From: CAWCUZ01 sp963798795
Lineage (GTDB): Bacteria > Acidobacteriota > Vicinamibacteria > Vicinamibacterales > SCN-69-37
Direction of reading: 5' to 3'
Length of the DNA stretch: 64,000 bases
Assembly: GCA_963798795.1 (NCBI GenBank)
Contig: CAWCUZ010000001.1
Coordinates: forward strand, 806,001 to 870,000
Of this stretch, positions 1-8,046 are shown in pieces. The notes beneath the pieces are model-generated. The model did no database searches. It had not been told where the DNA came from and saw nothing but the letters and a program-made list of their open reading frames with translations. Made by a program: the position numbers and the translations under genes. Positions within the stretch are counted from its first letter, which is position 1; each line of letters begins with the position of its first letter.

Positions 1-581
1 CGCAGGCCCTCGCGGCGGTCGGCGTCGAGGTCCTGACAGGCGTAGAGCACGTCGAAGCCGGCCACCCACGCGCCGATCGCGAGCCCGAGCACCCACGGCT
101 CGCCGGCGGCGCCGCCGCCGGCGGCAATCCACCCGCCCACCGGCGCGACGGCCATGGCGAGGCCGAGGAACGCCTGCGTATAGGAGGTGAAGCGCTTGGC
201 GAGGGAATACCAGAACACGATGGCCAGCGCGACGGGCGATAGCACGAGGCAGGTCACACTGATTTCGGCGGCGAACCAGACGAAGGCGGCCGACGCCACG
301 ACCACGAACGCGATTGCCTCGCCGCGACTCATGCGCCCCTGCGGCAGCTCGCGCATCGCGGTGCGCGGATTGCGCGCGTCGTATCCAGCGTCGACCAGCC
401 GGTTGAACCCCATGGCCGCGCTGCGCGCCGCCACCATGCACAGCACGATCCACACCAGCCGCATGGGGACGAGGCCGACGCGATGGACGGCCAGCAGCGC
501 GCCGACGAGCGCGAACGGCAGCGCAAAGACGGAATGCGAGACGCGAACGAATCGCGCGTAGGTCTGCAGGCGGGCGATCAT
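1..581 (-). CDS. UbiA-family prenyltransferase (MqnP-like), partial
   Basis: Membrane prenyltransferase that probably attaches the polyprenyl tail to the menaquinone precursor. The ATG is at 581 and the reading frame is open to the window edge, so the C-terminus is missing (about 193 residues visible). The first aspartate-rich motif reads NRLVDAGYDARN and the second reads YACQDLDADRR; these are the two diphosphate/Mg-binding motifs of the UbiA fold, separated by hydrophobic membrane segments. It is the last gene of the mqnA-mqnC-mqnX run, 19 bp after mqnX. That context argues for the futalosine-pathway enzyme MqnP rather than a ubiquinone or heme O enzyme. The assignment to MqnP is inference from context; the family is clear. 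Confidence 0.85.
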   Translation of the reverse strand, partial: MIARLQTYARFVRVSHSVFALPFALVGALLAVHRVGLVPMRLVWIVLCMVAARSAAMGFNRLVDAGYDARNPRTAMRELPQGRMSRGEAIAFVVVASAAFVWFAAEISVTCLVLSPVALAIVFWYSLAKRFTSYTQAFLGLAMAVAPVGGWIAAGGGAAGEPWVLGLAIGAWVAGFDVLYACQDLDADRREGL

Positions 582-600
582 GGGCCAGGGCGAAGGGACA

Positions 601-1815
601 CTAGGCGACGCGCCGGACCCGGCCGGGAGGCACGCCGCTCACCAGGTATTCTTCCACATCGTTCACCGACGCCGGTAGATCCACCGCCACGATGACCGCC
701 CGTTTCCCTGGGGCGAGCGTGCCGAATGCCGTGTCGAAGCCGAGCGCCTCCGCGCCGGCGCGGGTGGCGCTGTCGAGGAGGCGCGCCGCCTCGACCTCCG
801 GCGCGATGCGCCTGATCTCGGCCAGTTCGGCAAACAGATCCAGCGACTCCACGGACGCGAGGCTGTCGGTGCCGACCGCCACGCGCAGGCCCTCGCCGTA
901 GAACCGCGAGACCGGCGGCAGCCCCGCTCCCACCCACACGTTGCTTCGAGCACAGGTGACGAGGACGGCGTCGCGCTCGCGCAGCCGCTCCAGTTCGGCG
1001 TTGGTCAGGTGCACGCCGTGGACCACCAGGGTGCCTGGACGCAGGTAGCCCAGCCGGTCGATGTACTCGACCGGCCCGCATCGCGGCGGCTCCCAGGTGC
1101 CGGTCCAGGTCCCGAGCGCCTCGAGCATCTCCCGGATCGGGCCGCGCCCGGTATGCAGGAACTCGATCTCCTCGGAGGACTCGGCCAGATGAATCGCGAG
1201 CGGCGCGTCGCCGGCCTGGTGCCCGATCCGTTCGATCAACGCCGGCGAAGCGGAGTACGGCGCGTGGGCCACGACCGAGCACCGGACCGGCGGCGCGGCG
1301 GAAGGCGCCGCCGGCGTTTCGGACGCGGTCGCGCGTTCCCAGGCCTCGCGCACGAGCCGGGCCGGATCCGGGGGCGCGAACGCCAGCAGCTCGTGGAAGA
1401 CGACGCCGCCCAACCCGGCCTCCCGCAGGATCGCCGGGGTCATCAGCGTGTTCGAAATGTCGCCGACGAGAATCGTTCCGGTCTCGACCAGTGAGGACGC
1501 CGCGACACGCGCGGCGTTCTGCTCCGCCCCGCGTCCTCCGGACGCGCCACGCCGCCGCAACTGGACCAGCGCGCGAATCCACTCGTTCATCGCGGCGGCC
1601 GGCGGCACGCGTCCCGCCATCCAGCTCAGCTCGAGATGCGTGTGGGCGTTGACGAGGGCGGGCAGGAGGGCCACGTCCCCCGCGTCCTCGGCCGGCCCCG
1701 GCGGCGTGCCGCCGCCGACGGCGGCGATCCGGCCCGACTCGATGGCCACCCAGCCTCCATCGATCGGCGGCCGCTCGATGGGCAGGACGGCGCGGGCGCG
1801 CAGGACGCGGGCCAT
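601..1815 (-). CDS. mqnX: Amidohydrolase, probable aminofutalosine deaminase MqnX
   Basis: A 404-residue metal-dependent amidohydrolase. Visible motifs are the HTH metal motif in VNAHTHLELS, HAPYS, the HLAES metal-histidine strand, VHGVHL and the late aspartate in VGTDSLAS, in the order expected for the aminohydrolase/cytosine-deaminase-like family. Its place directly after mqnC and before the UbiA-type gene points to deamination of aminofutalosine to futalosine in menaquinone synthesis. The start was taken at the ATG at 1815, 9 bp past the mqnC stop; the open frame runs much further upstream only because the mqnC frameshift removes the stop. A guanine or other purine deaminase is the main alternative. 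Confidence 0.75.
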   Translation of the reverse strand: MARVLRARAVLPIERPPIDGGWVAIESGRIAAVGGGTPPGPAEDAGDVALLPALVNAHTHLELSWMAGRVPPAAAMNEWIRALVQLRRRGASGGRGAEQNAARVAASSLVETGTILVGDISNTLMTPAILREAGLGGVVFHELLAFAPPDPARLVREAWERATASETPAAPSAAPPVRCSVVAHAPYSASPALIERIGHQAGDAPLAIHLAESSEEIEFLHTGRGPIREMLEALGTWTGTWEPPRCGPVEYIDRLGYLRPGTLVVHGVHLTNAELERLRERDAVLVTCARSNVWVGAGLPPVSRFYGEGLRVAVGTDSLASVESLDLFAELAEIRRIAPEVEAARLLDSATRAGAEALGFDTAFGTLAPGKRAVIVAVDLPASVNDVEEYLVSGVPPGRVRRVA

Positions 1816-1823
1816 CGCGGGCT

Positions 1824-3018
1824 TCAGGACTGGGGCTGACGGCGGGTCTGGCGGGCGGCGGCGCTGCGCGCCTCGTACCGCTGCAGATCCTCGGCCTCCC
1901 CCGCGCGGCCGTCGCCGCGCGCCACGGCCAACTCCAGCGTGCGCGGCACGTCGCGCTCGCGGAAGACCGGCTCGCCGAGAATCTCGTAGTGCATGTTGCG
2001 GCGCCGGGCCGCGAATCCCGCGTTCTCGATATTGCGGACGACCTCGAACTCGTCCATGCAGTACTCCGCGCCCGCGGCCCGCACGACGTTCTCCTCGATC
2101 ATGACGCTGCCCATGTCGTTGGCGCCGTACGCCAGGCTCAGCTGGCCGACCTTGCCGCCCTGCGTCACCCACGAGGCCTGCAGGTTGTCGAAGTTGTCGA
2201 GCACCAGGCGCGCCATGGCCAGCGTGCGGAGGTAGTCCTCGCCGGTCGCTTCCACGCCCGCGAGGTCCGTGTGCTGCGGCTGATAGCTCCACGTGATGAA
2301 CGCCGTGAACCCGCCCGTCTCGTCCTGGAGCTCGCGCAGCCGGAACAGATGCTCCAGCCGCTCCTCGCCCGTCTCGACGGTGCCGTACATCATCGTGGCC
2401 GTCGTGCGCAGCCCCGCGCGGTGGGCGTGGCGCATCACGCCGAGCCACTCGTCGGCCGTGGCCTTGTTGTAGCAGTTCAAAATCCGGCGCACGCGGTCGA
2501 CCAGAATTTCCGCGCCGCCGCCGGGAATGCTGTCGAGTCCTGCCGCCACCAGCCGCTCGATGACGGCCGGAACCGGCAGTTGCGAGAGACGCGAAATATG
2601 GAGGACTTCCGGGGGCGAGAGCGCGTGGAGCCGGAAATCCGGGAAGCGCGCCTTCACGCCGCGGAACAGGTCCTCGTACCACGCCGATCGGGATGTCGGG
2701 GTTGTGTCCGCCCTGCAGCAGCAATTGCCCGCCGCCCAGCGCCATCGTCTCGTCGATCTTCCGGTAGATTTCGTCGAACCCCAGCGTGTAGCCCTCGGTC
2801 GAACCGACCGGGCGGTAGAAGGCGCAGAAGCGGCACCGCGCCACGCACACGTTCGTGTAGTTGACGTTGCGGTCGATGATGTACGTGACGATGCCCCCGG
2901 GATGCTTGCGGCGGCGCACGTCGTCCGCCAGCCGGCCGAGCAGCGACGTGGGCGCGTTCGTGAAGAGGTCGAGGGCCTCGGCACGAGTCAGGCGGGGAGG
3001 GCGGGAGTCACGATTCAC
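1824..3018 (-). CDS. mqnC: Cyclic dehypoxanthinyl futalosine synthase MqnC (one frameshift)
   Basis: Radical-SAM enzyme of the futalosine menaquinone pathway. The N-terminal part starts at 3018 and holds the cluster motif CVARCRFCAFYR (CX3CX2C), preceded by the family signature DRNVNYTN. After LLQGGHNPDIPI the frame must shift by one base near 2680-2690 to continue as WYEDLFRGVKARFPDF. It then runs through conserved MqnC segments (PGGGAEIL, MMYGTVETGEERLEHL, AYGANDMGS) to the stop at 1824. The shift is resolved by removing one extra base. Restored length is about 398 residues, normal for MqnC. No programmed slip signal was seen, so an indel error is the likeliest cause. It is separated from mqnA by a short repeat. 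Confidence 0.88.
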
Positions 3019-3060
3019 GATTCACGATTCAAAGATTCGAGGATTCAAAGATTCAAGGAT
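3003..3060. repeat. Short-period direct repeat (GATTCA words)
   Basis: The gap between mqnA and mqnC and the first few codons of mqnC are a degenerate tandem of gattcac, gattcaaa and gattcaagg words (about nine GATTC occurrences in under 60 bp). It is strikingly AT-richer than its surroundings. It lies inside an otherwise tightly packed run of genes, so it is probably transcribed as a spacer. Similar short-period repeats occur at other junctions in this window. Confidence 0.85.
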
Positions 3061-3921
3061 TCATTGTAGTTCGCCGGCGCGTGCCGGCTCCGGGAAGAAC
3101 GCCGGGTCGGCGGGGTCGGGCGGGATCAGGTCCAGGGCGGCGGCTTCGCGGTAGTAGGTGCGCAGGCCGTCGAGCATCGCGGGCGTCAGCGCGTACTGAA
3201 TGTTCTCGCGCAGGTACCGGCGCGCGATCCCGCGGCGCGCGGCGTCCGGGCCCGCGTAGGCGTCGGCCACCTTGTCGGAAGCCTGCACGCCCGCATCGCG
3301 CGCCCGTTGCAGCGCGCCGACTTCCCGGGGCCCGGCGGCGCCCAGACGGCCGAGCCAGAAGGCCCACACGAACGGCAGGGCCGTCAGCTCACCCCAGGCG
3401 AGGCCCAAATCCACCTTGTCGGCCTCCAGCGCCCGGTAGTCCGCGAAGAGGGCCGGGTCGCCGATGAGCAGCGCCGCGTCGGCAGCGGCGAGCATCGACG
3501 GGAGGTCGGGGGCGTGCGGAATGAACGACGGCGCAACGTCGAACAGCCGCGCGCAGAGGATGCGCGTCAACGCCGCGGACGTCCGCGAGCTGGTGTCGAG
3601 CGTCACGGAGCGCACCTCCCGCACGGGCCGGCGGGTGAACAGGGCGACCGAGGCGACCGCGCCGGTCGACGCAATGGCGACCCCCGGCACGATGCGCTGA
3701 TCGGGCGCGTCGAAGTAGGCTATCGAGGGGACGAGGCCGAGGTCGATGTCGCCCGAGGCCAGCAGGCCGGCGCAGACCGACGGCACGTCGAACCGCACGA
3801 CGACCTCGACGCGTTCGGACTCGGATCCGTCGCCCGCCGCCGGCGTCCGGCCGGCCGCCAGTCCGTACACGAGCGGCCGGGCGTTCAGGTAGCTGACCGC
3901 GCCGAGCCGAAGCGGCGTCAC
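3061..3921 (-). CDS. mqnA: Chorismate dehydratase MqnA
   Basis: First committed enzyme of the futalosine route; it dehydrates chorismate to 3-[(1-carboxyvinyl)oxy]benzoate. The 286-residue protein has the typical N-terminus LGAVSYLNARPLVYGL and the periplasmic-binding-protein-like fold of the MqnA/MqnD family. Conserved segments include the CAGLLASGDIDLGLVPS region and DTSSRTSAALTRIL. The length is normal. Its ATG overlaps the stop of the preceding MqnE-like gene by 4 bp (ATGA), indicating translational coupling. MqnD is the paralogous alternative, but the N-terminal signature fits MqnA better. Confidence 0.9.
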   Translation of the reverse strand: MTPLRLGAVSYLNARPLVYGLAAGRTPAAGDGSESERVEVVVRFDVPSVCAGLLASGDIDLGLVPSIAYFDAPDQRIVPGVAIASTGAVASVALFTRRPVREVRSVTLDTSSRTSAALTRILCARLFDVAPSFIPHAPDLPSMLAAADAALLIGDPALFADYRALEADKVDLGLAWGELTALPFVWAFWLGRLGAAGPREVGALQRARDAGVQASDKVADAYAGPDAARRGIARRYLRENIQYALTPAMLDGLRTYYREAAALDLIPPDPADPAFFPEPARAGELQ

Positions 3922-4823
3922 GAAGCGATCTCGAAGCGGCCGTTGCGTTCGGCCGGCGTGGCGAAGGCGGCGCGGATCTGCCGCTCGATGTCCTCGCGCG
4001 GCGACCGCCGATGGCCGAGGCCGAGCGTGTCGACGGTCTTCACGCCGTCGAGATCATCGACGCCATAGGCGATCGCGACCTGCGCGAGCTTGGGGCCGTA
4101 CAGTTGCCAGTCCACCTGGATGGACGGGATGTTCCGGCAGACCAGCCGGGCCACGGCGACCGTCTTCACGTCGTCGTAGCCGGTGGACGGCTCATCGCGC
4201 GGATCCAGACGGGCGAGCGGCGCGAAGGCCCGAAAGGCACCGGTGGCCCGCTGGATTGCCGCCGCACGCTCGATCAGGACCAGACGCTGCGCCCGGCCGC
4301 AGCGGTCCACGGTCGCCCGCCACGCGCCCAGTCCGGCCTCGGTGAGCGCACCGACGATCTCGGTGGCGCCCTCGAGGTCGCCGAGCCGGTCGAGCGGCAC
4401 GGAGGCGACAGACTCCAGGCCGTCGGACTTGAGGGCGCCGGCCAGCTCGTGCAGCGCCATGTGGTCGCCCGAAACGAGGTCGACGAGATCGGCGAGCGAG
4501 AACCCGACGAGGGGCGCACCGTCCCGTCGCGCGGCCGTCTGGCGTACCAGCGCGCGCGCCGCCTCGATCGAGGCGGGCGCGGAGACAATGCGCACTTCCC
4601 CAGCGTCCCCGAAATCGTCCGGCGGCCCGGCGTCGGTCACCTCGGCCACACGGCCATAGGTGATGCGATCGCCGTGACCGGCCTTGCGTGCGGCTTCCGC
4701 CAGCAGGCCGACGCTGATGAGATCGGGACAGTCGAACACCCGCGCGGCCTCGGCCGTCGAGAGCGGCTGTCCGGCCGCGACCGTCGCCTCGAGATCGGCC
4801 AGGACGTTGCCGAGGGTCGTCAT
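3918..4823 (-). CDS. MqnE-like protein lacking the radical-SAM cysteine motif
   Basis: A 301-residue protein whose C-terminal third matches the MqnE/MqnC/CofH group: YDDVKTVAVARL, then IQVDWQLYGPKLAQVAIAYG and DDLDG. The N-terminus also aligns with MqnE (LSTAEAARVFDCPDL, LAEAARKAGHGDRITY). Where family members carry NxTNxCxxxCxFCAF, this protein reads YGRVAEVTDAGPPDD and has no CX3CX2C. Only three cysteines exist in the whole protein and none are clustered. It therefore cannot bind a canonical SAM-cleaving Fe-S cluster. The frame is open throughout and no indel is needed, so it is not an obvious sequencing artefact. It overlaps ubiD (4 bp) and mqnA (4 bp), within the menaquinone run. Function unknown: perhaps a non-catalytic partner or a repurposed fold. 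Confidence 0.75.
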   Translation of the reverse strand: MTTLGNVLADLEATVAAGQPLSTAEAARVFDCPDLISVGLLAEAARKAGHGDRITYGRVAEVTDAGPPDDFGDAGEVRIVSAPASIEAARALVRQTAARRDGAPLVGFSLADLVDLVSGDHMALHELAGALKSDGLESVASVPLDRLGDLEGATEIVGALTEAGLGAWRATVDRCGRAQRLVLIERAAAIQRATGAFRAFAPLARLDPRDEPSTGYDDVKTVAVARLVCRNIPSIQVDWQLYGPKLAQVAIAYGVDDLDGVKTVDTLGLGHRRSPREDIERQIRAAFATPAERNGRFEIAS

Positions 4824-6274
4824 CGCGAGTGCCCTTTCAGAATCCGGTCCACGACGGCGGCCGCCCGGCGCGCCGCCGCATCGCTCGTCACGAGCCGCGT
4901 GGGCCACGGCCGCGTGAACCCTTCGGACGGCCATTTGCGCGTGGCGTCGATCCCCATCTTCCCTCCGAACGCGGGCAGCTCCGCCGCATCGTCCAGGTCG
5001 TCCACCGGCCCGCGGACAATCTGGATGTCCCGCGCGGGATCCACGTGCGTGCCAGCTACCCAGGCCACCTCGGCCTCGTCCTGCACATTCACGTCCTTGT
5101 CCACGACGACGATGCACTTGGAGAACATGAGTTGGCCGAGCCCCCAGAAGGCATTCATGATCTTGCGGGCGTGGCCCGGATAGCGCTTGTCGATCGACAC
5201 GAACACGATGTTGTGGAAGATGCCCGCCGCCGGAAAGTGCATGTCGACGATTTCGGGCACCGTCTTGCGGATGAGCGGCAGGAACACGCGCTCGCTGGCC
5301 TTGCCGAGGTAGAAGTCCTCCATCGGCGGAATGCCGACGACGGTCGTCACGTAGACCGGCGACTTCCGCATCGTGATGCACCGCAGGTGGAACACCGGAA
5401 AGTCGTCGGCGAGCGAATAGAACCCGGTGTGGTCGCCGAATGGCCCTTCGCGACGCCGCTCGCCCGGCTCGACGTAACCCTCGAGGACGATCTGCGCCTG
5501 GGCGGGCACGTCCAGATCGATCGTGCGGCACTTGACCAGCTCGACGCGCCGCTTGCCGATCACGCCGGCGAGCATCAGCTCGTCGAGGCCTTCCGGCATG
5601 GGCGCGGTGGCGCAGTAGGTCAGCACCGGATCGGCGCCGAGCGCGACGGCGACCTCGAGCCGCTGGCCGAGCCGTTCGGCCACGCGATGATGCTGGGCGC
5701 CGCCCTTGTGGCGCTGCCAGTGCATGCCGGTCGTGCGGCGATCGTACACCTGCATCCGGTAGGTGCCGATGTTGCGCATGCCCGTGTCGGGGTCGCGCGT
5801 GAAGACCAGCGGCAGCGTGATGAACGGCCCGCCATCCTCCGGCCAGGTCTTCAGAACCGGCAGTTCGTCGAGACCGCCGTCCGGCCGCACTACTTCCTGG
5901 CACGGTGCGTCCTTGACGGTCTTCGGCATCAAATCGCTGAGCCGGTTGACGAGCGGCAGCATCTTGAGCGCGTCCATGAACCCCTTCGGCATGGGCGGGG
6001 TCGTGAGCTCGTCGATTTCGCGCCCGAGGTCGTCGAGCGTGTCGACACCGAGCGCCAGGCAGATGCGGGCCATCGATCCGAACAGGTTCGCGGCGACCGG
6101 CATCGACGCGCCGGCTGGCTTCTCGAAGAACAGGGCCGGCCCGCCGCCCGGCGACTTCGACACGCGGTCGATGACCGCGGCAATTTCGAGGTCGGGGCTC
6201 AGCGGGTCGGCGATGCGGGCCAGCTCCCGGCGGCGGTCGAGTTCGGCGATGAAGGATGCGATGTCTGCAAACAT
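4820..6274 (-). CDS. UbiD-family decarboxylase (probable menaquinone MqnL)
   Basis: A 484-residue prenylated-flavin-dependent decarboxylase of the UbiD family. Visible landmarks are the N-terminal FADIASFIAELDRR segment, RNIGTYRMQVYDRRTTGMHW (substrate and prFMN region), the glutamate-rich LEGYVEPGERRREGPFGDHTG stretch and the C-terminal KWPSEGFTRPWP. Length is normal. Its position between a Gfo/Idh oxidoreductase gene and the mqn genes suggests removal of the carboxylate from the prenylated naphthoate in menaquinone synthesis (MqnL role). The start at 6274 lies 3 bp after the preceding gene, and its stop overlaps the MqnE-like start (ATGA). The alternative is a generic aromatic-acid decarboxylase. 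Confidence 0.85.
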   Translation of the reverse strand: MFADIASFIAELDRRRELARIADPLSPDLEIAAVIDRVSKSPGGGPALFFEKPAGASMPVAANLFGSMARICLALGVDTLDDLGREIDELTTPPMPKGFMDALKMLPLVNRLSDLMPKTVKDAPCQEVVRPDGGLDELPVLKTWPEDGGPFITLPLVFTRDPDTGMRNIGTYRMQVYDRRTTGMHWQRHKGGAQHHRVAERLGQRLEVAVALGADPVLTYCATAPMPEGLDELMLAGVIGKRRVELVKCRTIDLDVPAQAQIVLEGYVEPGERRREGPFGDHTGFYSLADDFPVFHLRCITMRKSPVYVTTVVGIPPMEDFYLGKASERVFLPLIRKTVPEIVDMHFPAAGIFHNIVFVSIDKRYPGHARKIMNAFWGLGQLMFSKCIVVVDKDVNVQDEAEVAWVAGTHVDPARDIQIVRGPVDDLDDAAELPAFGGKMGIDATRKWPSEGFTRPWPTRLVTSDAAARRAAAVVDRILKGHSR

Positions 6275-6277
6275 GGG

Positions 6278-7219
6278 CTACCGTCCGATGGCCTCGGCCA
6301 CGCGCGTGGCGAGCCGCAGCGCCTCGCGCCCGTCCGCGCCGCTCACCATCGGCGCGCGGCGGTCGCGGATGGCGGCCACGAAATCCCCGAGCTCGGCCGC
6401 CAGCGGCTCCGTGGACGGCACGTCGACCGGGCCGCCTTCGATCTCGGGCCGGCCGGCGCCCGCGCGCTGCACCAGGCGCCAGACGTCCAGCTCGCGGGCG
6501 CCGTAGTCGACCGACACGTACATGTCCGGCTGAAAGAAGCGCGCCTTGCGCACCTTGTCGCGGCTGATGCGGCTCGCCGTCAGATTGGCGATGCAGCCCG
6601 AGGCGAACCGCACGCGGGCGTTGGCGATATCGACCCTCGGCGTGAGCACGGGCACCCCGACCGCCTCGACCGATGCGACCTCGGAACGATCGACCGACCG
6701 GATGATATCGAGGTCGTGAATCATCACGTCGAAGACGACATCGATGTCGAGGCTGCGCTCCGGGAATCCGCTCAGCCGGTGCACCTCGATGAACCGCGGC
6801 GTTCTGAGGATCGGCAGGGCCGCCTGGATGGCGGGATTGAACCGCTCCGTGTGCCCCACGGCCAGCACGGCACCCGACGCCGCGGCCGCGTCGACGAGCG
6901 CGTCGGCCTCGGCCAGCGACGCGGCCATCGGTTTTTCGACCAGCACGTGGATGCCGCGCTCGAGAAACGGCCTGGCGACCGCCAGGTGGTCCGCCGTCGG
7001 AACGGCCACGGTCACCGCGTCCACGCGGTCGAGCACCTGCCGGGAGTCGGTCAGCGCGGCCGCCCCGGCCGGCGCGGCCGCGGCGCGCGCCCGATCGAGG
7101 TCCAGGTCGACCGTCGCGACCAGCCTCACGCCCTCGACGGCCGACAGCACGCGCGCGTGGTGCCGGCCCAGATGGCCGACGCCGATGACGGCCATCCGCA
7201 GCGGATGCGCGTCGCTCAC
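6278..7219 (-). CDS. Gfo/Idh/MocA-family oxidoreductase
   Basis: A 313-residue NAD(P)-dependent oxidoreductase. The Rossmann nucleotide motif is at the N-terminus (AVIGVGHLGRHHARVL). The family signature VEKPMAAS follows near residue 95, and a GHTERFNPAI segment near residue 120 is typical of the sugar-dehydrogenase branch. The gene is wedged between lpxI (4-bp overlap) and ubiD (3-bp gap). Members of this family next to lpxI and lpxA are common, which hints at a UDP-sugar or lipid A related substrate. The exact substrate cannot be read from the sequence. Confidence 0.85.
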   Translation of the reverse strand: MSDAHPLRMAVIGVGHLGRHHARVLSAVEGVRLVATVDLDLDRARAAAAPAGAAALTDSRQVLDRVDAVTVAVPTADHLAVARPFLERGIHVLVEKPMAASLAEADALVDAAAASGAVLAVGHTERFNPAIQAALPILRTPRFIEVHRLSGFPERSLDIDVVFDVMIHDLDIIRSVDRSEVASVEAVGVPVLTPRVDIANARVRFASGCIANLTASRISRDKVRKARFFQPDMYVSVDYGARELDVWRLVQRAGAGRPEIEGGPVDVPSTEPLAAELGDFVAAIRDRRAPMVSGADGREALRLATRVAEAIGR

Positions 7220-8046
7220 GGCGTCTCTCGCCCCACCACCACGATGCCCGCCTCATCGGCGGCCTCAACGAACGCGTCGCCGTCGAGAAGCAGGGTGCGA
7301 CCGGCGTCGATCGACAGCCCGTCGGCGCCCGCCTCGCGCATGGCGCGAATGGTGGCGATGCCCACGACCGGCACGTCGAAGCGCATGTCCTGCGCGGGCT
7401 TGGCCACCTTCACGATCCGCGTGCCCGCGCCCGCCAGACGCCCCGCGCGGGCAATGGCCGCGTCGGTGCCCTCCATCGCCTCCACAGCCACCACGGCGCG
7501 CTGCTTGACGACGATCGTCTGCCCGACGTCGAGGCCGGCAATCGTGTCGGCGACGCGATACCCGAAGTCGAAGTCCGCCCGCATGGCCGCGTCCGGCTGC
7601 GTGCGGCCGAGCGTCCCGGGCCGGGCCACCAGGTCGCGCAGCAGCGCGGTCGAGTCCATGAGCGTGACGCCGCCGGCCTGGAGCGCGCGGGCCACGGCGG
7701 CAATGACGGCATCGGTGTTCTGCGCGGCCAGGCCGCCGAGCGCTGCCCGGAGCGCGGGGTCCAGTGCGACGTCGGCGAACAGCTGCGCGTGCTTCACCTG
7801 CCCGGCCATCACGGCCTGGGAGACCCCGGCGCTCCTCAGCGTGGCAAGGCAGCGCCCGAGCTCACCCAGGCCGATCCAGTGCACGGTCGTGCCGCCGATT
7901 TCGCGGGCCACGTCGTCCAGCGCCGGATCGGCCTCTTCGCGGACGGCCATCACGACGACCTCGTGACCGCGACCGCGTGCGGCGCGCACGACCTGCAGGG
8001 GAAAGGTGCCGTTGCCGGCAATCACGCCGATGGGCGGCGCCGTCAT
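7216..8046 (-). CDS. lpxI: UDP-2,3-diacylglucosamine pyrophosphatase LpxI
   Basis: LpxI hydrolyses UDP-2,3-diacylglucosamine to lipid X in lipid A synthesis, replacing LpxH in many non-enterobacterial Gram-negatives. The 276-residue product starts PPIGVIAGNGTFPLQVVRAA. It carries LxGIG-type QAVMAGQVKHAQLF, the acidic TQPDAAMRADFDFGYRVA region and VVAVEAMEGTDAAI, all typical of LpxI. The start at 8046 overlaps the stop of the FabZ-LpxA gene (ATGA), which rules out the much longer upstream open frame. It acts at the cytoplasmic face of the inner membrane. Confidence 0.92.
   Translation of the reverse strand: MTAPPIGVIAGNGTFPLQVVRAARGRGHEVVVMAVREEADPALDDVAREIGGTTVHWIGLGELGRCLATLRSAGVSQAVMAGQVKHAQLFADVALDPALRAALGGLAAQNTDAVIAAVARALQAGGVTLMDSTALLRDLVARPGTLGRTQPDAAMRADFDFGYRVADTIAGLDVGQTIVVKQRAVVAVEAMEGTDAAIARAGRLAGAGTRIVKVAKPAQDMRFDVPVVGIATIRAMREAGADGLSIDAGRTLLLDGDAFVEAADEAGIVVVGRETP

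Noticed and set aside
601..3018. A single 805-residue frame that looks like a fused MqnC-MqnX protein.
   Set aside because: The fusion exists only because of one extra base near 2.69 kb; MqnC continues in another phase to its own stop at 1824, and MqnX has its own ATG at 1815.
4829..7966. A very long plus-strand frame opposite ubiD, the Gfo/Idh gene and lpxI (1045 codons).
   Set aside because: It is antisense to three clear enzymes with intact motifs; long open antisense frames are expected at this GC content, and it shows no domain.
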